Positions 1 through 26,443 of a stretch of DNA of 64,000 nucleotides are shown here, piece after piece. How positions within the stretch are numbered: position 1 is the stretch's first letter; each line of letters opens with the position of its first letter. The position numbers and the translations under genes were made by a program. Under the pieces are notes generated by a model, which saw only the letters and a program-made list of their open reading frames with translations, was not told the DNA's origin and did no database searches. The DNA lies in contig NC_072453.1 of NCBI RefSeq assembly GCF_027596085.1, positions 6,066,948-6,130,947 of the forward strand, read 5' to 3'. This DNA is from Anoplopoma fimbria. Taxonomy: Eukaryota > Chordata > Actinopteri > Perciformes > Anoplopomatidae.

Positions 1-295
1 ATATTTACCCATCCCAGATGACTGACACACATAGTTTTATTAGTGCCTGATTTGTTTTTTTCTCCCTGATTTAATTACCAAACGGGATGCTGTTACTGTA
101 TACATTTTTTTGGTATTAAATTTGGCAGTTCTTAGTGCCGCCTTGTGGTAATCATTTTATTTATCCTGGGGGGGAAATTCCAAGATGTTTACTCACCCAA
201 CTTAATTTTACTCACAGGACTGAAATACACATGCATGACCCATAGACGTGCAGTTGGAGAGATGTTAGACGGATGAGGCCATGGTCAGGCCCCCG

Positions 296-463
296 AGTAG
301 TTAGGGGATTGGGTGCCTTGCTCTAAGGAAACTCGGCAGTGCCCGAGAGGTGATCAAGCACCTCTACAGCTACTAGTCCATGATCCGTACTTAGACGTGC
401 AGGACTTTAACGGGCCAAACTCCAGTTCACAAGCAAAGTCCCCATGGAGTAAGCTACTGCCGC
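296..463 (-). mobile_element. Degenerate tRNA-derived SINE, head on minus strand
   Basis: Read on the minus strand from about 463, the sequence starts GCGGCAGTAGCTTACTCC, which resembles a tRNA 5' end with an A box. About 35 nt further comes a B-box-like stretch, GGCCCGTTAAAGTCC, a decayed form of GGTTCGANTCC. The body that follows has the cysteine-poor, dispersed-repeat look familiar from fish intergenic DNA. It is too decayed to be a working tRNA or a transcription-competent SINE. The 5' and 3' limits are approximate. Confidence 0.55.
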
Positions 464-982
464 ATACCATATAACTGCAACGTCAGTAAGTGGCCTCGGT
501 CTATTTAATAAAGGTGAAAATGCTAATTAAAAAGCAATTTCCCCTTAAAAACTTGAACAAGATTAAGTAATATGAAAAAAGACTTGTTCTTGGTTTTAAT
601 TAACAAAGTTCTGCATGAAACCGGTTCTTCTCCTTTTTAAAATGCTTAGCCCAATTTACACCATTTTACAGTTTCCTTAAATTAATGTGTGGGATTGGGG
701 CCATTTCTGATAATTGACTACGTTCCACCCTGACACTAAATGATATGTACTAATGTGAAGGTTCTCATCAACACATTTCTGAAGAAGTTTGGCTACCCCC
801 TGCATGTTATAAGAACAGAGTGTTGGTTCACCTCCACATGACCAGCACTTTTTCCAGTTGCAAGTCAGTGTCAATGTCACCCCTATTCCTGACAAGGCAC
901 TTTGCCACCGGCTGCTGGTGTCGGTGCTAATGAAGGATCTTTATTTTGTAGCTTTCTCTCCTCATCATCTCTCCACTATTGT

Positions 983-1092
<110 letters not shown>

Positions 1093-1167
1093 ATATATCC
1101 ACCCCTGCACTCCCACTGCAGTTAGTGTCTGAGATGAATAGAGTTGCCTGCTGGCCGGGTCGCTTGT

Positions 1168-1277
<110 letters not shown>

Positions 1278-1962
1278 CTTTTTTTTAACTCAGCACTTTT
1301 CCATCCAGCGGCTTGAACAAAACACACTCTGGTTACCAACGTGTTTCATTGTCAACTAATGCTTACTGAAGCTGTTTATATTACATTTGAGTTTGAAAGC
1401 CTATATTGTTGGAGTGCTCAAAAAACAACGTATATCTGCCTGAAGTAAAAAAATAATAATAATGTTTGTCCATGCTTCATGAATAGAGTGAACTGTTTTT
1501 AGTACCATTTGTATATGTATTTGTTAAACTGCAAGGGGCCAGGCCTCCTTCTTTGACAGTGGTGTTGTTTTCAAGGTTTTTATTTGTCACATACTCAACA
1601 AATCTTTACATTGTACAGTTAAAAGCTTGTTTGCCTCATCCAGTACTGAGCTTTTAAAATAGATATAAAAATACAATATATAATAGAACAAAGTATAATA
1701 TATTGAACTGAGAAAATACATAGGACAGAGTTATAGATAGTTGTTATAGTAGATCGTCAGATAGTAGTTATATAGTTGTTATAGACACATGGCCCTTTTT
1801 GTCCTCACACTGTTTTGTTATAGCGCTTGGTATATTTAGCTACTAGTTAGCTCTGGTGCTTCTAATTTAGTTTGTTAAAAGTTCTTTGATGGGCCTCATC
1901 ATCCTTAGTGAAACGGTCCACTATCATTCTGATGTCTGTTCCTGTTTACTTTGTGTCACCAG

Positions 1963-2506
1963 GAAGGAGTTTGTTGAAGGCTGCAAGGCTATCCAGGCCG
2001 ACAGCCTCGAGGGTATCTGCTCACGTTTCCCCGTCATGCTGCTGGATGCCCGGGGCGAGGAGAACTTCAAGGACCTGTACCGCTTCACCTTCCAGTTTGG
2101 CCTGGACGCCGACGAGGGCCAGCGCTCGCTGCAGCGGGAAATCGCCGTTGCCCTGTGGCGCCTGGTGTTCACCCAGGACTCGCCTTCGATCCTGGAGCAC
2201 TGGCTGGACTTCCTGTCAGAGAACCCCTCAAGTATTAGGGGCATTTCAAGGGACACGTGGAACATGTTCCTCAACTTCACCCAAGCTATTGGCCCCGACC
2301 TGAGCAACTACAGCGAGGACGAGGCCTGGCCCAGCCTCTTCGACACCTTCGTGGAGTGGGAGTTGGAGCGCAGGAAAAAAGAGGAGGAACAGGCACTGAT
2401 GGCAAAGGAGGAAGAGGGGAGGTGTACTGAGACAGACTGTTCTCCCACCACAGATAGACTTGAAACAGCGGGAAGCCGCGGCTCACAGACGTGGGGGGGC
2501 CACTGA
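1963..2506 (+). CDS. dcun1d3: DCN1-like protein 3, terminal coding exon (5' partial)
   Basis: DCUN1D family proteins are scaffold-type co-E3 factors that promote cullin neddylation through a PONY/DCUN1 domain that binds the cullin and the NEDD8 E2. This exon encodes about 180 residues. It begins KEFVEGCKAIQADS and carries family hallmarks such as FKDLYRFTFQFGLD, ALWRLVF, GISRDTWNMFLNFTQ and DEAWPSLFDTFVEWE, matching my memory of vertebrate DCUN1D3 closely and paralogs less well. The AG acceptor ends at 1962 and the first base completes a split Arg codon. The stop is TGA at 2504-2506. The N-terminal exon (with a lipidation signal in the family) is not in the window. The C-terminal tail after the acidic helix is variable. 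Tandem with katnip downstream. Confidence 0.93.
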
Positions 2507-3985
2507 CCAGGAATCAAGAAGAATTTGTAAGGGAGGGCAGTATATGATCTTCACCTGAACTATACATCTGTGAATCATTGGATGAATATTAGTATTACCA
2601 TTACAGCTGTTCATTTTGTTCTCCTTTTCTGTCTGGGTGGGATTCCTGCTTTGCACCCGTTTTTTGGGTTTCTGAAAGGGCTCTAAGAACTGTTTTTAAG
2701 CACTTCTATTTAAGTTATTATTTTACTTTTTTTTTTCTCCTCCCATGTGTGTTTTTAGTAATTGGACATGTGGTTCATTTTAACCTTCATCTACCGACCA
2801 TAACCCAGCAGAGTTGGAGCTTTGTTTAAAAAAAAAAAAAAAAAACAGGCGACAGAAAGCCATAACCTTTTCCCACAATTATCATAAAGACAGTTCACTT
2901 TGACTTGGTAACACTGCTGATATATTTAGGACAAGAATATAGCTAATAAGAAGAAGGGAAATTTTGGCAACCTGTCCATAAAATAATGTTTTACTACCAA
3001 AACATGAGATTAACCATAAGGGTCAGGGTGAAATCATCTTGATTGGACTAATCTAGTTTGATTGTATGCTTTTATCTTGCAGTGCTGTGAAGATGAATTT
3101 GGTTGCACTTGTATTGCCTTCACAACTGCTGGCCTGCAATTACATGGCAAACAGTAATTGATTACAATTGAGTCACAAGGGCATTTTGTTTTTAACGATA
3201 ACACAACGTTGTAATACTCATCTTATTCCAAGTTGATGGTAAAAGACCCACCCTCTCTTCTGTGTTGAGTGTTTTTTGAGTGCTACGGGTGCAGCGAGCG
3301 GCTTAGCTTGTGCAGTTGGCTGTGCTCCCTTTTGACCTCTAGCATCAATGATTTAGATGTCCACCTATTTTCAAGAAGCGGTTAAGTGTGTAAAACACAA
3401 TGATGCTGGCTTTTCTCAGATGCCTCATTGATCTCAATTTTAGGAAGTCTCTAAAACAACAAATGGGCTAAAGCTATAGGTCTTGGTCATTTCTCAACAG
3501 ATGATGCCTAAACCTGCGTTACATTCGGGGCCGTTACAATGGGCTTCACACAAAGCTTTTGTTGTTTACCTTCTGGAGTTTAGGACTCATCACGTCCTTG
3601 GAAATTCTATTCAAAAAAATTGTACGCCACATCACTAACATTGTTGACTGCTGCTGGTGATGGTTGTAATGGATTGCACAAAAACCAATGGCATGCTTAG
3701 TCGCTATACTTGCAACACTTTGCAGAAAGATTGATGTCAACCACATTATTTCCAACCTTTTCCAAACTATAGATGGATCTTAAGTATAGCCATGGGTGTT
3801 TTGGGATGAGTGTTAACTAGACATGCTGGCTAATCAAGGTTCTGTGGTATGGGTCCAGTTTGGTAAGAGGGTGGCCATAACCTAATCCGTTTGGTTTACA
3901 TCTACAATGATTTTATTTCAGATCCCCTTTGTCCTTTTTATATAAAATGTATTGATTTATAATAAATAAAAACAGTGTTGAACTT
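2507..3985 (+). terminator. dcun1d3: dcun1d3 3'UTR and poly(A) signal
   Basis: AT-rich sequence without conserved coding potential follows the stop codon. Overlapping AATAAA hexamers lie at 3961-3970, followed by a T-rich stretch typical of a cleavage site. An internal A-run near 2827-2845 is not preceded by a canonical hexamer. Confidence 0.6.
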
Positions 3986-3989
3986 TTGA

Positions 3990-4790
3990 CTGTTTTACTT
4001 CAAGGATGTTCTTATTTCTTTGTAATCTCAAAGACAATGTTTCCATACCACTGTCTTTAATGCTCCTCTGGGGTGGTTTTGCAGCATAGGGGTTTGTGTG
4101 GATGTTGGGGCGGAGGAGCAGCAGTCAGAGAGCGGACAGGCTGGGGGCGTGGCTAACACCGATGTGGCTCCTGCTATTGGTGGATAGCTATCCTGGTTAC
4201 CAACCAACACTACTGACTGGGCACATGAGAAAACACACGAAAACTCGTTAATTTCAAAGCTAATGGCTAACAAAGTGTAGTTTTAAAGGGACAGTAAGTC
4301 GTTTTCTAATATGTATAAGGACCAGAGTGGAAGGTGACCGAGAATATGAGAGTAAAGCCTGTTTTTGTGTTATTTAATGTTGACTGGAATCATGCTAACG
4401 CTAACTAGTGAGTCTCTCAGGTTGTTATTAGCATCGATGCTAACGTTGTGTCTCCGCCACAAGCTAACCCCAGGAGACAATTTGTGCTATAAACCAGTAA
4501 CCCGTAATGGTGGCGGTAGCGTGGTGTTAACAGAGTCAGAAAAGTGTATCGTGTTAGCTGTTAATGTCCAATAAATCAATATGATGCTGAATTGTCCAGC
4601 GGGTGGGGCGACATTTCATTCAAGATAATTCAGGTTTCATGTCACAGGTAACCTTGGGTCTCTCATCTGTGTTCCCTCTGCAATGGTAATCAAAACTCAA
4701 CACAGATGTCAGTGATATCTTTGGAGGATCATCGGCCCTCTCCAGAAGATGGGATAGTGTTATGTGTACAGGAATATCTGCAGCCACACA
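3990..4790 (+). promoter_or_regulatory. katnip: katnip promoter and 5'UTR region
   Basis: The start codon of katnip lies at 4791. The preceding 800 bp follow the dcun1d3 poly(A) signal and contain an inverted CCAAT box (ATTGG near 4176) beside GC-rich sequence at 4105-4165. The exact transcription start and any 5'UTR intron cannot be decided from sequence. An AG at 4704-4705 could be an untranslated acceptor. Confidence 0.4.

Positions 4791-4798
<8 letters not shown>
4706..4798 (+). other. Possible upstream ORF overlapping the katnip start
   Basis: An ATG at 4706 opens a 30-codon frame whose TAA (4796-4798) falls inside the second and third codons of the main katnip ORF, in a different frame. 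If 4706 is in the mature 5'UTR, initiation there would bypass the main ATG. Whether it is exonic is unknown. Confidence 0.3.
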
Positions 4799-20123
<15,325 letters not shown>

Positions 20124-21700
20124 CAGAGAGAACTGAAAGGGAAGAACTAAGACTGACTGTTTTGAGCCCACTTTTAAGTGGGTGGCTTTCCACTTTAACT
20201 CACATTAAGACCCAAAGCAGCCACGGTTTGCAATGGGGGCTTGTCACTGGCTCACGTGGTCCACACTGAAGAGAACAGCTTGCACAGATAACAATGGGTT
20301 AGTACACACACACACACACACACACAGACACACAGGATTCCACTTTATGGTTGGATCACTACCCTTCCCCCCACCCAGACACGTTATCCTGAACATGTAC
20401 TGTATGGTTACCCCCCCAGCTGTCCCTCCCACAGTGCCAGGATAAACATGTCAGGCTGCATTTTATCAGCCTTTTATTGTGCCTAGTATTTAACACTATA
20501 TCTGTGGCTGCTACTTGTAACTTTTGTGCTGCATATTTAAATGCTGCTTGTGGTGTGCAAGTACTTAAAAAAAAAAAAAAAAAAAAAAAAAGCTCAGAGG
20601 CCACATGAATACACTCTCACATCAGGATGTGGCCAATGCTACGGTTATTAATGAATTGTATCCACTGATGAGCCTAGATGACCAGCTCTTTGCCTAGTGG
20701 GCATGAGAACTGACTCACTCCCACCAGTACACCAACCAATCGTAATGCTATGCAGACACTATTTATATCTATTAATTATTTATACCTGTTGGCTAATATA
20801 TTTACAAGCCTAAAGGTTTTACTTGGGGAAGTGCTTCCAGAGAGCTTTTCACCTTTTGAAAGATTTATATCAAAGGCTAAAGTGGTTAAACTTGTAGTTG
20901 AAAAAAAGTACATTGGTCTGATTTTTGTACATTTCAACTTGAAGCTGTACAAAACTTACCACACTTGAATCTTCGATATATATTTGGCTTGACAAAATTA
21001 GGTCAGTGTATTTTTTCTGCTTAGCATCAGGTAGAAAAGAAAAAAAAAAATTCAATCCAAGTGACCTTTATCGAAGTTGCTCTATAACGCAGATTTTATG
21101 GAGGCAAACATTTCATGAGACAGTAAAGCAGTTTTAGAAATTTGGTTGGAAATAGATAAAAAAAATCTACATTTGCCAATTTAGATTCTGAGTAGATTCA
21201 TTAACAGGCAACTTCTAATATGCAAATACTATAACCTTACCTCAAATTGAGAAGAATGATATTTAAAAAAGGGATTCATCTGATTCTACCTTCACTATAT
21301 TACTTGGTAGTTGGTGTTGTGCTATTCATTCATTCAATATTTACTGTACTAAACTTGTTGCATGGAAAAATTAGCTGTTATCATCTTAGAATTGTTAGAT
21401 ATTTTTGTTTGGAGGAGTTTTTACTGCTTCATTGAGCCCCAATTCATTTCTTAGCCCTCACTCATGATGGGAGTAATTGTATATGAAATGCAGTTTTATG
21501 TATTTAATTTCAGCGTGTCCAACAGCAACAATGGTCATTATTGATCACACTCCTGCTCTGTAGGGTGATGGCTATTATTGTATGTGTGACATATAGTGTT
21601 TTGAAATATTTCATTATTTTTCTAATCTTGATTAAATATGTATATTTGATGTAGGTTTATCTGAAATGAATAAAATAAAATAAAAAATATTTTAAAAAGG
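20124..21700 (+). terminator. katnip: katnip 3'UTR and poly(A) signal
   Basis: Non-coding sequence follows the katnip stop. It holds a short CA tract (20307-20330) and an A run (20566-20591). Overlapping AATAAA hexamers lie at about 21669-21683, giving a 3'UTR of roughly 1.6 kb. A short AC/AG-rich stretch near the start is not coding. Confidence 0.5.
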
Positions 21701-22022
21701 CTGTCCTGGCTCGACCCCACACTGTGTTGAATCAAGCCAACACAAAGTGTCTACTAATACTCTGTGGTGGGATGAACAGCTCACCATGTAGAGAAAGAAC
21801 ATAGCGAACAACTGAGCAACATAAATATATCCTGAGGTTTTAGTTTAATGCAGAATCTGTTGTACATTTCATGTAATTCGCAAGGAATGACTATTCAGTT
21901 ATAGGACAGAGCATCAGTAGTATAAAGGTGCTGATGGAACCACGTGGTCTGCTACCACTTATACAAACATTTTGCTGAAAAGATTACATCTTTGCAGACT
22001 AACAGTTGTGGAAATGGCCATC

Positions 22023-23333
22023 TTAGATTCTTCCTGGAAAGGTCCCCTCTGCTCTCTGATCATCCCATTTCTGGACCTAAAGAGACACAAATTCAGAAGG
22101 AGATTTATTTTGGGACATACGTTTTTTTTAAGCCACAAAGGTTCAGAAAAGGACAGAAACCCTATATTTGGGCGATGGGCAAAGCCTAACCCTTTTTTTT
22201 TTAAATTATCAGTAAGTTCAGTGTCAATGGTTTTCCATCAGCTGTCAGAGGCAAAACATCTGCTGTGAAGTGATTAATTAAGGTGGGACCTTAAATTACA
22301 ACAGGCATAATAAGTTTCAGCCCATTGAGAACAGTTTTCTTCATTATGTGATTCAGTGTTGATTTACCTTTAAGACCCCACGTAACAGAAGAAAATGACA
22401 CTGCAAGCAATGCTCTTTAATGTATGAAATTCAATTTTTCAATGGGAAGAAAGTTTGTGGAAAAGTAATGACATCCTATGTTCAATTTTCAAAAACGTGT
22501 AAGACCTTTTTATAGCATTTGGCTCAAAGGTTTACTCAACATAGGCTGGACCTTCCTGCACTTTTATACGGCTGAGAATTATTTAAAAGGGTACTCTCCA
22601 AATTTCCAATTTTGGACTGAAACTGTTCTTGTTTTGAATCTCGAGACTGAGTGGACTCAAAGGAATGTTAAGAACGATAAAGTTGCTTGACCCCTGCTAA
22701 ACAAACTCAGCCCACATAGGGGAGAGTACACTGTATATTCTGCTAGTACTATTCAACCTGCCTGTATCTTTATGGACAGTTGTTTCTCATAAAAAAAACT
22801 TGATGCAACAGAAAAAAAAGTTTACCCAGGACATGGGGCAGAGTGATTTGTAGACCCTCCTGTACCATTCACAGGGGGCGTTGTCCACTCCTTTAGCGTC
22901 CAGAACCTTCTGGCAGCGGTGGTAGTCTGTTACAGAGAAGAAACCACAACAATGATTGTTTAAAAAAAAAAGCCCCTCGATCCAGGTTCCAGAGGGAATG
23001 GTCATGTCAGTGCCTGGATTACTTCCAGCCCAGAGATCAAAGGTCAACACGTCTAAAGATATCAGCTGTTAAACGTTTGGAGAATGGCATGTTTTACCTG
23101 ACTTTAACATTTAGTACATAATTAATTAAAGGAATAACAATTAAAAAAAACATATTTTAATCATTTCTAGATGGCACAGCATGTCTTTGTTGTTTTAACC
23201 TGCTTTGACCTTGACATGCAGTCTTACCCAGGTAGTTGGACCAGCAGTTCCTGGTCTGGTTCTGATTGGGGAATCTGGCATCAAAGGGAGCAGTGCGATA
23301 TTTCTCAAGTTTAGCCTGAATGTCCTCAGCCAT
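22023..23333 (-). CDS. cox6b1: Cytochrome c oxidase subunit 6B1, complete
   Basis: COX6B1 sits on the intermembrane-space face of complex IV at the dimer interface. Coding exons on the minus strand: 23228-23333, 22826-22926, 22023-22076. Together they encode 86 residues, the length I recall for the human protein. The protein starts [20 protein letters not shown] and ends [14 protein letters not shown]. It carries the twin motifs CWSNYLDYHRC (CX9C) and [12 protein letters not shown] (CX10C), the oxidative-folding (MIA pathway) signature. The last exon is only 54 nt and was found by matching phase 0 and the conserved C-terminus. The acceptor upstream of the ATG puts the exon 1 edge at 23342, so at least one non-coding exon lies further upstream. 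All cysteines are intact. Transcription converges on katnip. Confidence 0.96.
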
Positions 23334-24026
23334 GTTTCACCCCTGTCAAGAGAATATCATCAATGGATGTTGGAGCATGCCAAAAGGAAAACGATTTTTT
23401 CCTGTCACCAAGCAAAAGCTAATTTAACACAAACAGTCCCATTATGTGTCAAATATAGACAGACTAACATAAATGTATCCATGTAGCCCAGATGTATAGA
23501 CCACCTGCACGGTGCATGGACTGACTGCAGAGCTACAGCCGTCTACAGGCGAGCAGACCACACAGTCTGCGGAGGGATTCTTTTTGGCAGATTTAGGGGT
23601 GCTGCATGCGGCTCCTCGGGGATGTTTCTAGAAATGTGGCGTTCCCATCAAATACTCCATTTACATAGAAACATCTATAGTTTAACATAAGATAATATAC
23701 GAGATCAAACAAGCCGATCGTGGCTGATCGCTGTGTTCACCTGGCATTCGTCCTCATGTGACCCACTTTCAGTTTCTTTTTTCATACAAAAAGTAATACT
23801 CTTATTAAATATTAGTACAAAGAAAAGACAAAATGCTTATGATAATGGATTGAAACATCAACACCTGCATCTCAAACGGAATGTTCAGACGAGACGAGCT
23901 GAGTCTTATTTGATAACTATATAATCTCTAAATGATGATATACATTTGCTCTGGACTAATAAAAAAAATAGATTGGGTTTTAAAAGAAATTTAAAAAAAA
24001 CAAACAAACATGCAGGTAAACGTTAC

Positions 24027-24130
24027 CTTCGAAGCAGCTCCAAGCTCGAGCTCAAAAGTGACTTTTATACCCCGCGGTGACAGCGTCTCGCTCCACTGAT
24101 AACGCTGCGTGTGTCCGCGCAGCCGTGCGG
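24027..24130 (-). promoter_or_regulatory. cox6b1: Probable cox6b1 non-coding exon 1 and promoter
   Basis: On the minus strand an AAG|GTAACG donor ends at 24027. Upstream sequence is GC-richer than its surroundings (24070-24180). This would join the acceptor at 23343-23344 before the ATG. The transcription start is not defined. Confidence 0.4.
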
Positions 24131-24179
24131 TCTGATCACAGCGGTATGGCGGACGCAGGTCACATTGAAGTGACTGCCA

Positions 24180-25320
24180 AACACGTCTCAGACTACCTAC
24201 ACCGGTCTGCTGTCAGTGATGGGGGGGGCAATAGAGACTATTTCAGAACCCAAACAGCAGCAGAGTGGTGTTTTTATTAATAGTGTTTTAATAATGTTTT
24301 CATGTTTGTGGCACATGGTGTGCAACAAGGCGGAAGTCATCTTGAATGCAGTAGACAATTTGAGTTAATCATTGAAACATGCTGTCACCAAGTAGTTATG
24401 AGATCTCAGCTGGTTTAATTGGGAGTTTTTTTTTTTTGTTGTTTGTTTTTTAAGGTAAAGGCAGGTGCGCGTTTTTGTGCTCGTGCGCTTTTACACATTT
24501 TTTTTTATTCAGCTGATGAAATAAAGTGTGAGCGGCTGAAGAATGACTTTATCCAAAGCAGGAACTGTAGTAATCTATGAAGTACAGCTGTCTGTCAGGT
24601 CACGACGTACTGTACTTGAGTCTTATCAAATGTGTCACACAGGGATAGGAGTCCTTATCAATGGAGCTGATCGGTTAAATTAGTTTGTTGTCTTCAACTT
24701 CGGGACGACAGATTTTAAAATCCCCGAACTGAACTCTCCACTATTCTCATCTTGTTTTGTGCGCATTTCTCCTCCCTGCGCCATTCTGCCAAATCTGTCC
24801 GGTAGGTGGTGCTGCGTGTGTCAGGATCACATTTCCATTCCCCAGATTAATTCAGTAGAGCACGAGTTTGTCAGCAGTCGTGCGTCATAGTGAAATAAAG
24901 CGACACGCTGCAATTATTTTGGGCGTAAACTGTCCGCTACAACCTCTGTGATACGTGACTGCCTCCCATTCATCCAGGGACTGGCTCTGATGCAATGCGT
25001 TTACCAGCAGAGTACTGAACAACACAAGTTAGTTAGTGATGAGGGCTCAAGCTATGTTGTCTACTTAATGTATGAAGTAATAAACGAAGGATAAACGAAA
25101 TTACTCTCTGGTTTTCCTAACTAAATGTGTCTTTAAATGAGATGACTGTATATTTAATATCAGTTTATAATAGGCATGCAATATTAGAGGATTTATTAAT
25201 TCAGTAGTTTTTGTTTTTTCAAGTTTATAACAGACTTGTTCTTGCTCTTATCCTGAAGTCCACTGGTGCATATATGCTATATGTATATACTTCATTATAT
25301 GTTATAAGTAGATAAAGGGG
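24180..25320. other. Intergenic, no feature recognised
   Basis: AT-rich sequence between the cox6b1 promoter side and the fam234a 3' end. Both strands were read. No exon, RNA gene or clear repeat could be supported. Confidence 0.6.
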
Positions 25321-25329
25321 TAGACCAAA

Positions 25330-26443
25330 GTTATTTTATTATTTTCAGTTTGTTTGGTTTTGCAAAGATGGCTACAACTTTAAATGCTACAATTTGAAAG
25401 AAGCCTTTAGGTCAGTTCTACAATCACTGTATTTGCTCCTGTAATAAAACATCTTTGAGATGACACAAAGGCAGGTATTTAAAATCTTTTAATATAGCTC
25501 AAATTAAAATACATCAAGTAAAGTCAGCTCTGACGAAGGCCCACAGGTTAAAAACTATAACGTACAGCAAAAACAGGAACCTCATTTGAACTTATTTAAC
25601 TAAAACAAATCACAGAGAAAAAGGCAGCTTTATGAGAAACCATAAACCCACAGCAGTAACTCAATATACTGGAAAACCTCAGCATTAAGTGGCCCAAAGG
25701 TTAAGTAAGTGTGCATTAAAGAGCATACCTAGTTACAGCATCTTGGATTGAAAAAATTAGGACACACATCTTTATCGACAGCATCATTGACTACAATTTA
25801 CTTTTGCGAACAGACAACGTAACTAAAAATGTAACTACGTAGCGTAAGGTTTGTGGGGTTTCTGTCATATTTCAAGTTTCAGGAAAGGTACGGAAAGAAA
25901 AGCCCTATGATTGTGCCTTTCAGGGTGCTATAAAGTAAAATACACTTTGAACTACCACCTGTTGTGGCATGCATCTGCTGCTTTTAAAGCCCAGTCCGGC
26001 AAAGTTGCATAGATTCAAATAATAATCCAGCCTCTGCAATTTAAAATAAAGAGCATTGCATTGATGCATGAACGTGCTAGGAACAGTACTGCATGGCAGG
26101 ACCTCCGGATGGAGTTATCAGCAGGAGAGGAGCAGGCATGCTGTGCGATTGTCGGTGACCAGCGATTCTTTGGACACTAAGTATGATCAAACTTATGATA
26201 GTATGAATGCTATCAAGTCTGAAAACAGATAATGCCTAGTTTAACCAATGGAGATTAATGGAAGAGCTCTGTCAAATCAAGTCAACCCAAGTCTCTAAAC
26301 ACGAACGGATTTTTTGGTTGTCAGCAGGTTGAAAGTCATAGCCAGTGTACACACTTTGTTTTTTATGCCACCATAGAGTCAGCTGTGCCAAAATGGTTTC
26401 AACACTGAGGATACACTCTACATTTGGTCTACAGTTGGTCCCT
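25330..26443 (-). terminator. fam234a: fam234a 3'UTR with candidate poly(A) signals
   Basis: Non-coding sequence downstream of the fam234a stop. On the minus strand ATTAAA occurs at about 25490 and AATAAA-type hexamers at about 25340. Either could end the transcript. Confidence 0.35.

Noticed and set aside
4195..4208. X-box (RFX) candidate upstream of the ciliary gene katnip
   Set aside because: GGTTACCAACCAAC resembles half of an X-box but fails the RRNRAC half-site in every spacing I tried.
21944..22268. Plus-strand open frames downstream of katnip
   Set aside because: They are antisense to the last coding exon of cox6b1 (22023-22076) and show no homology of their own.
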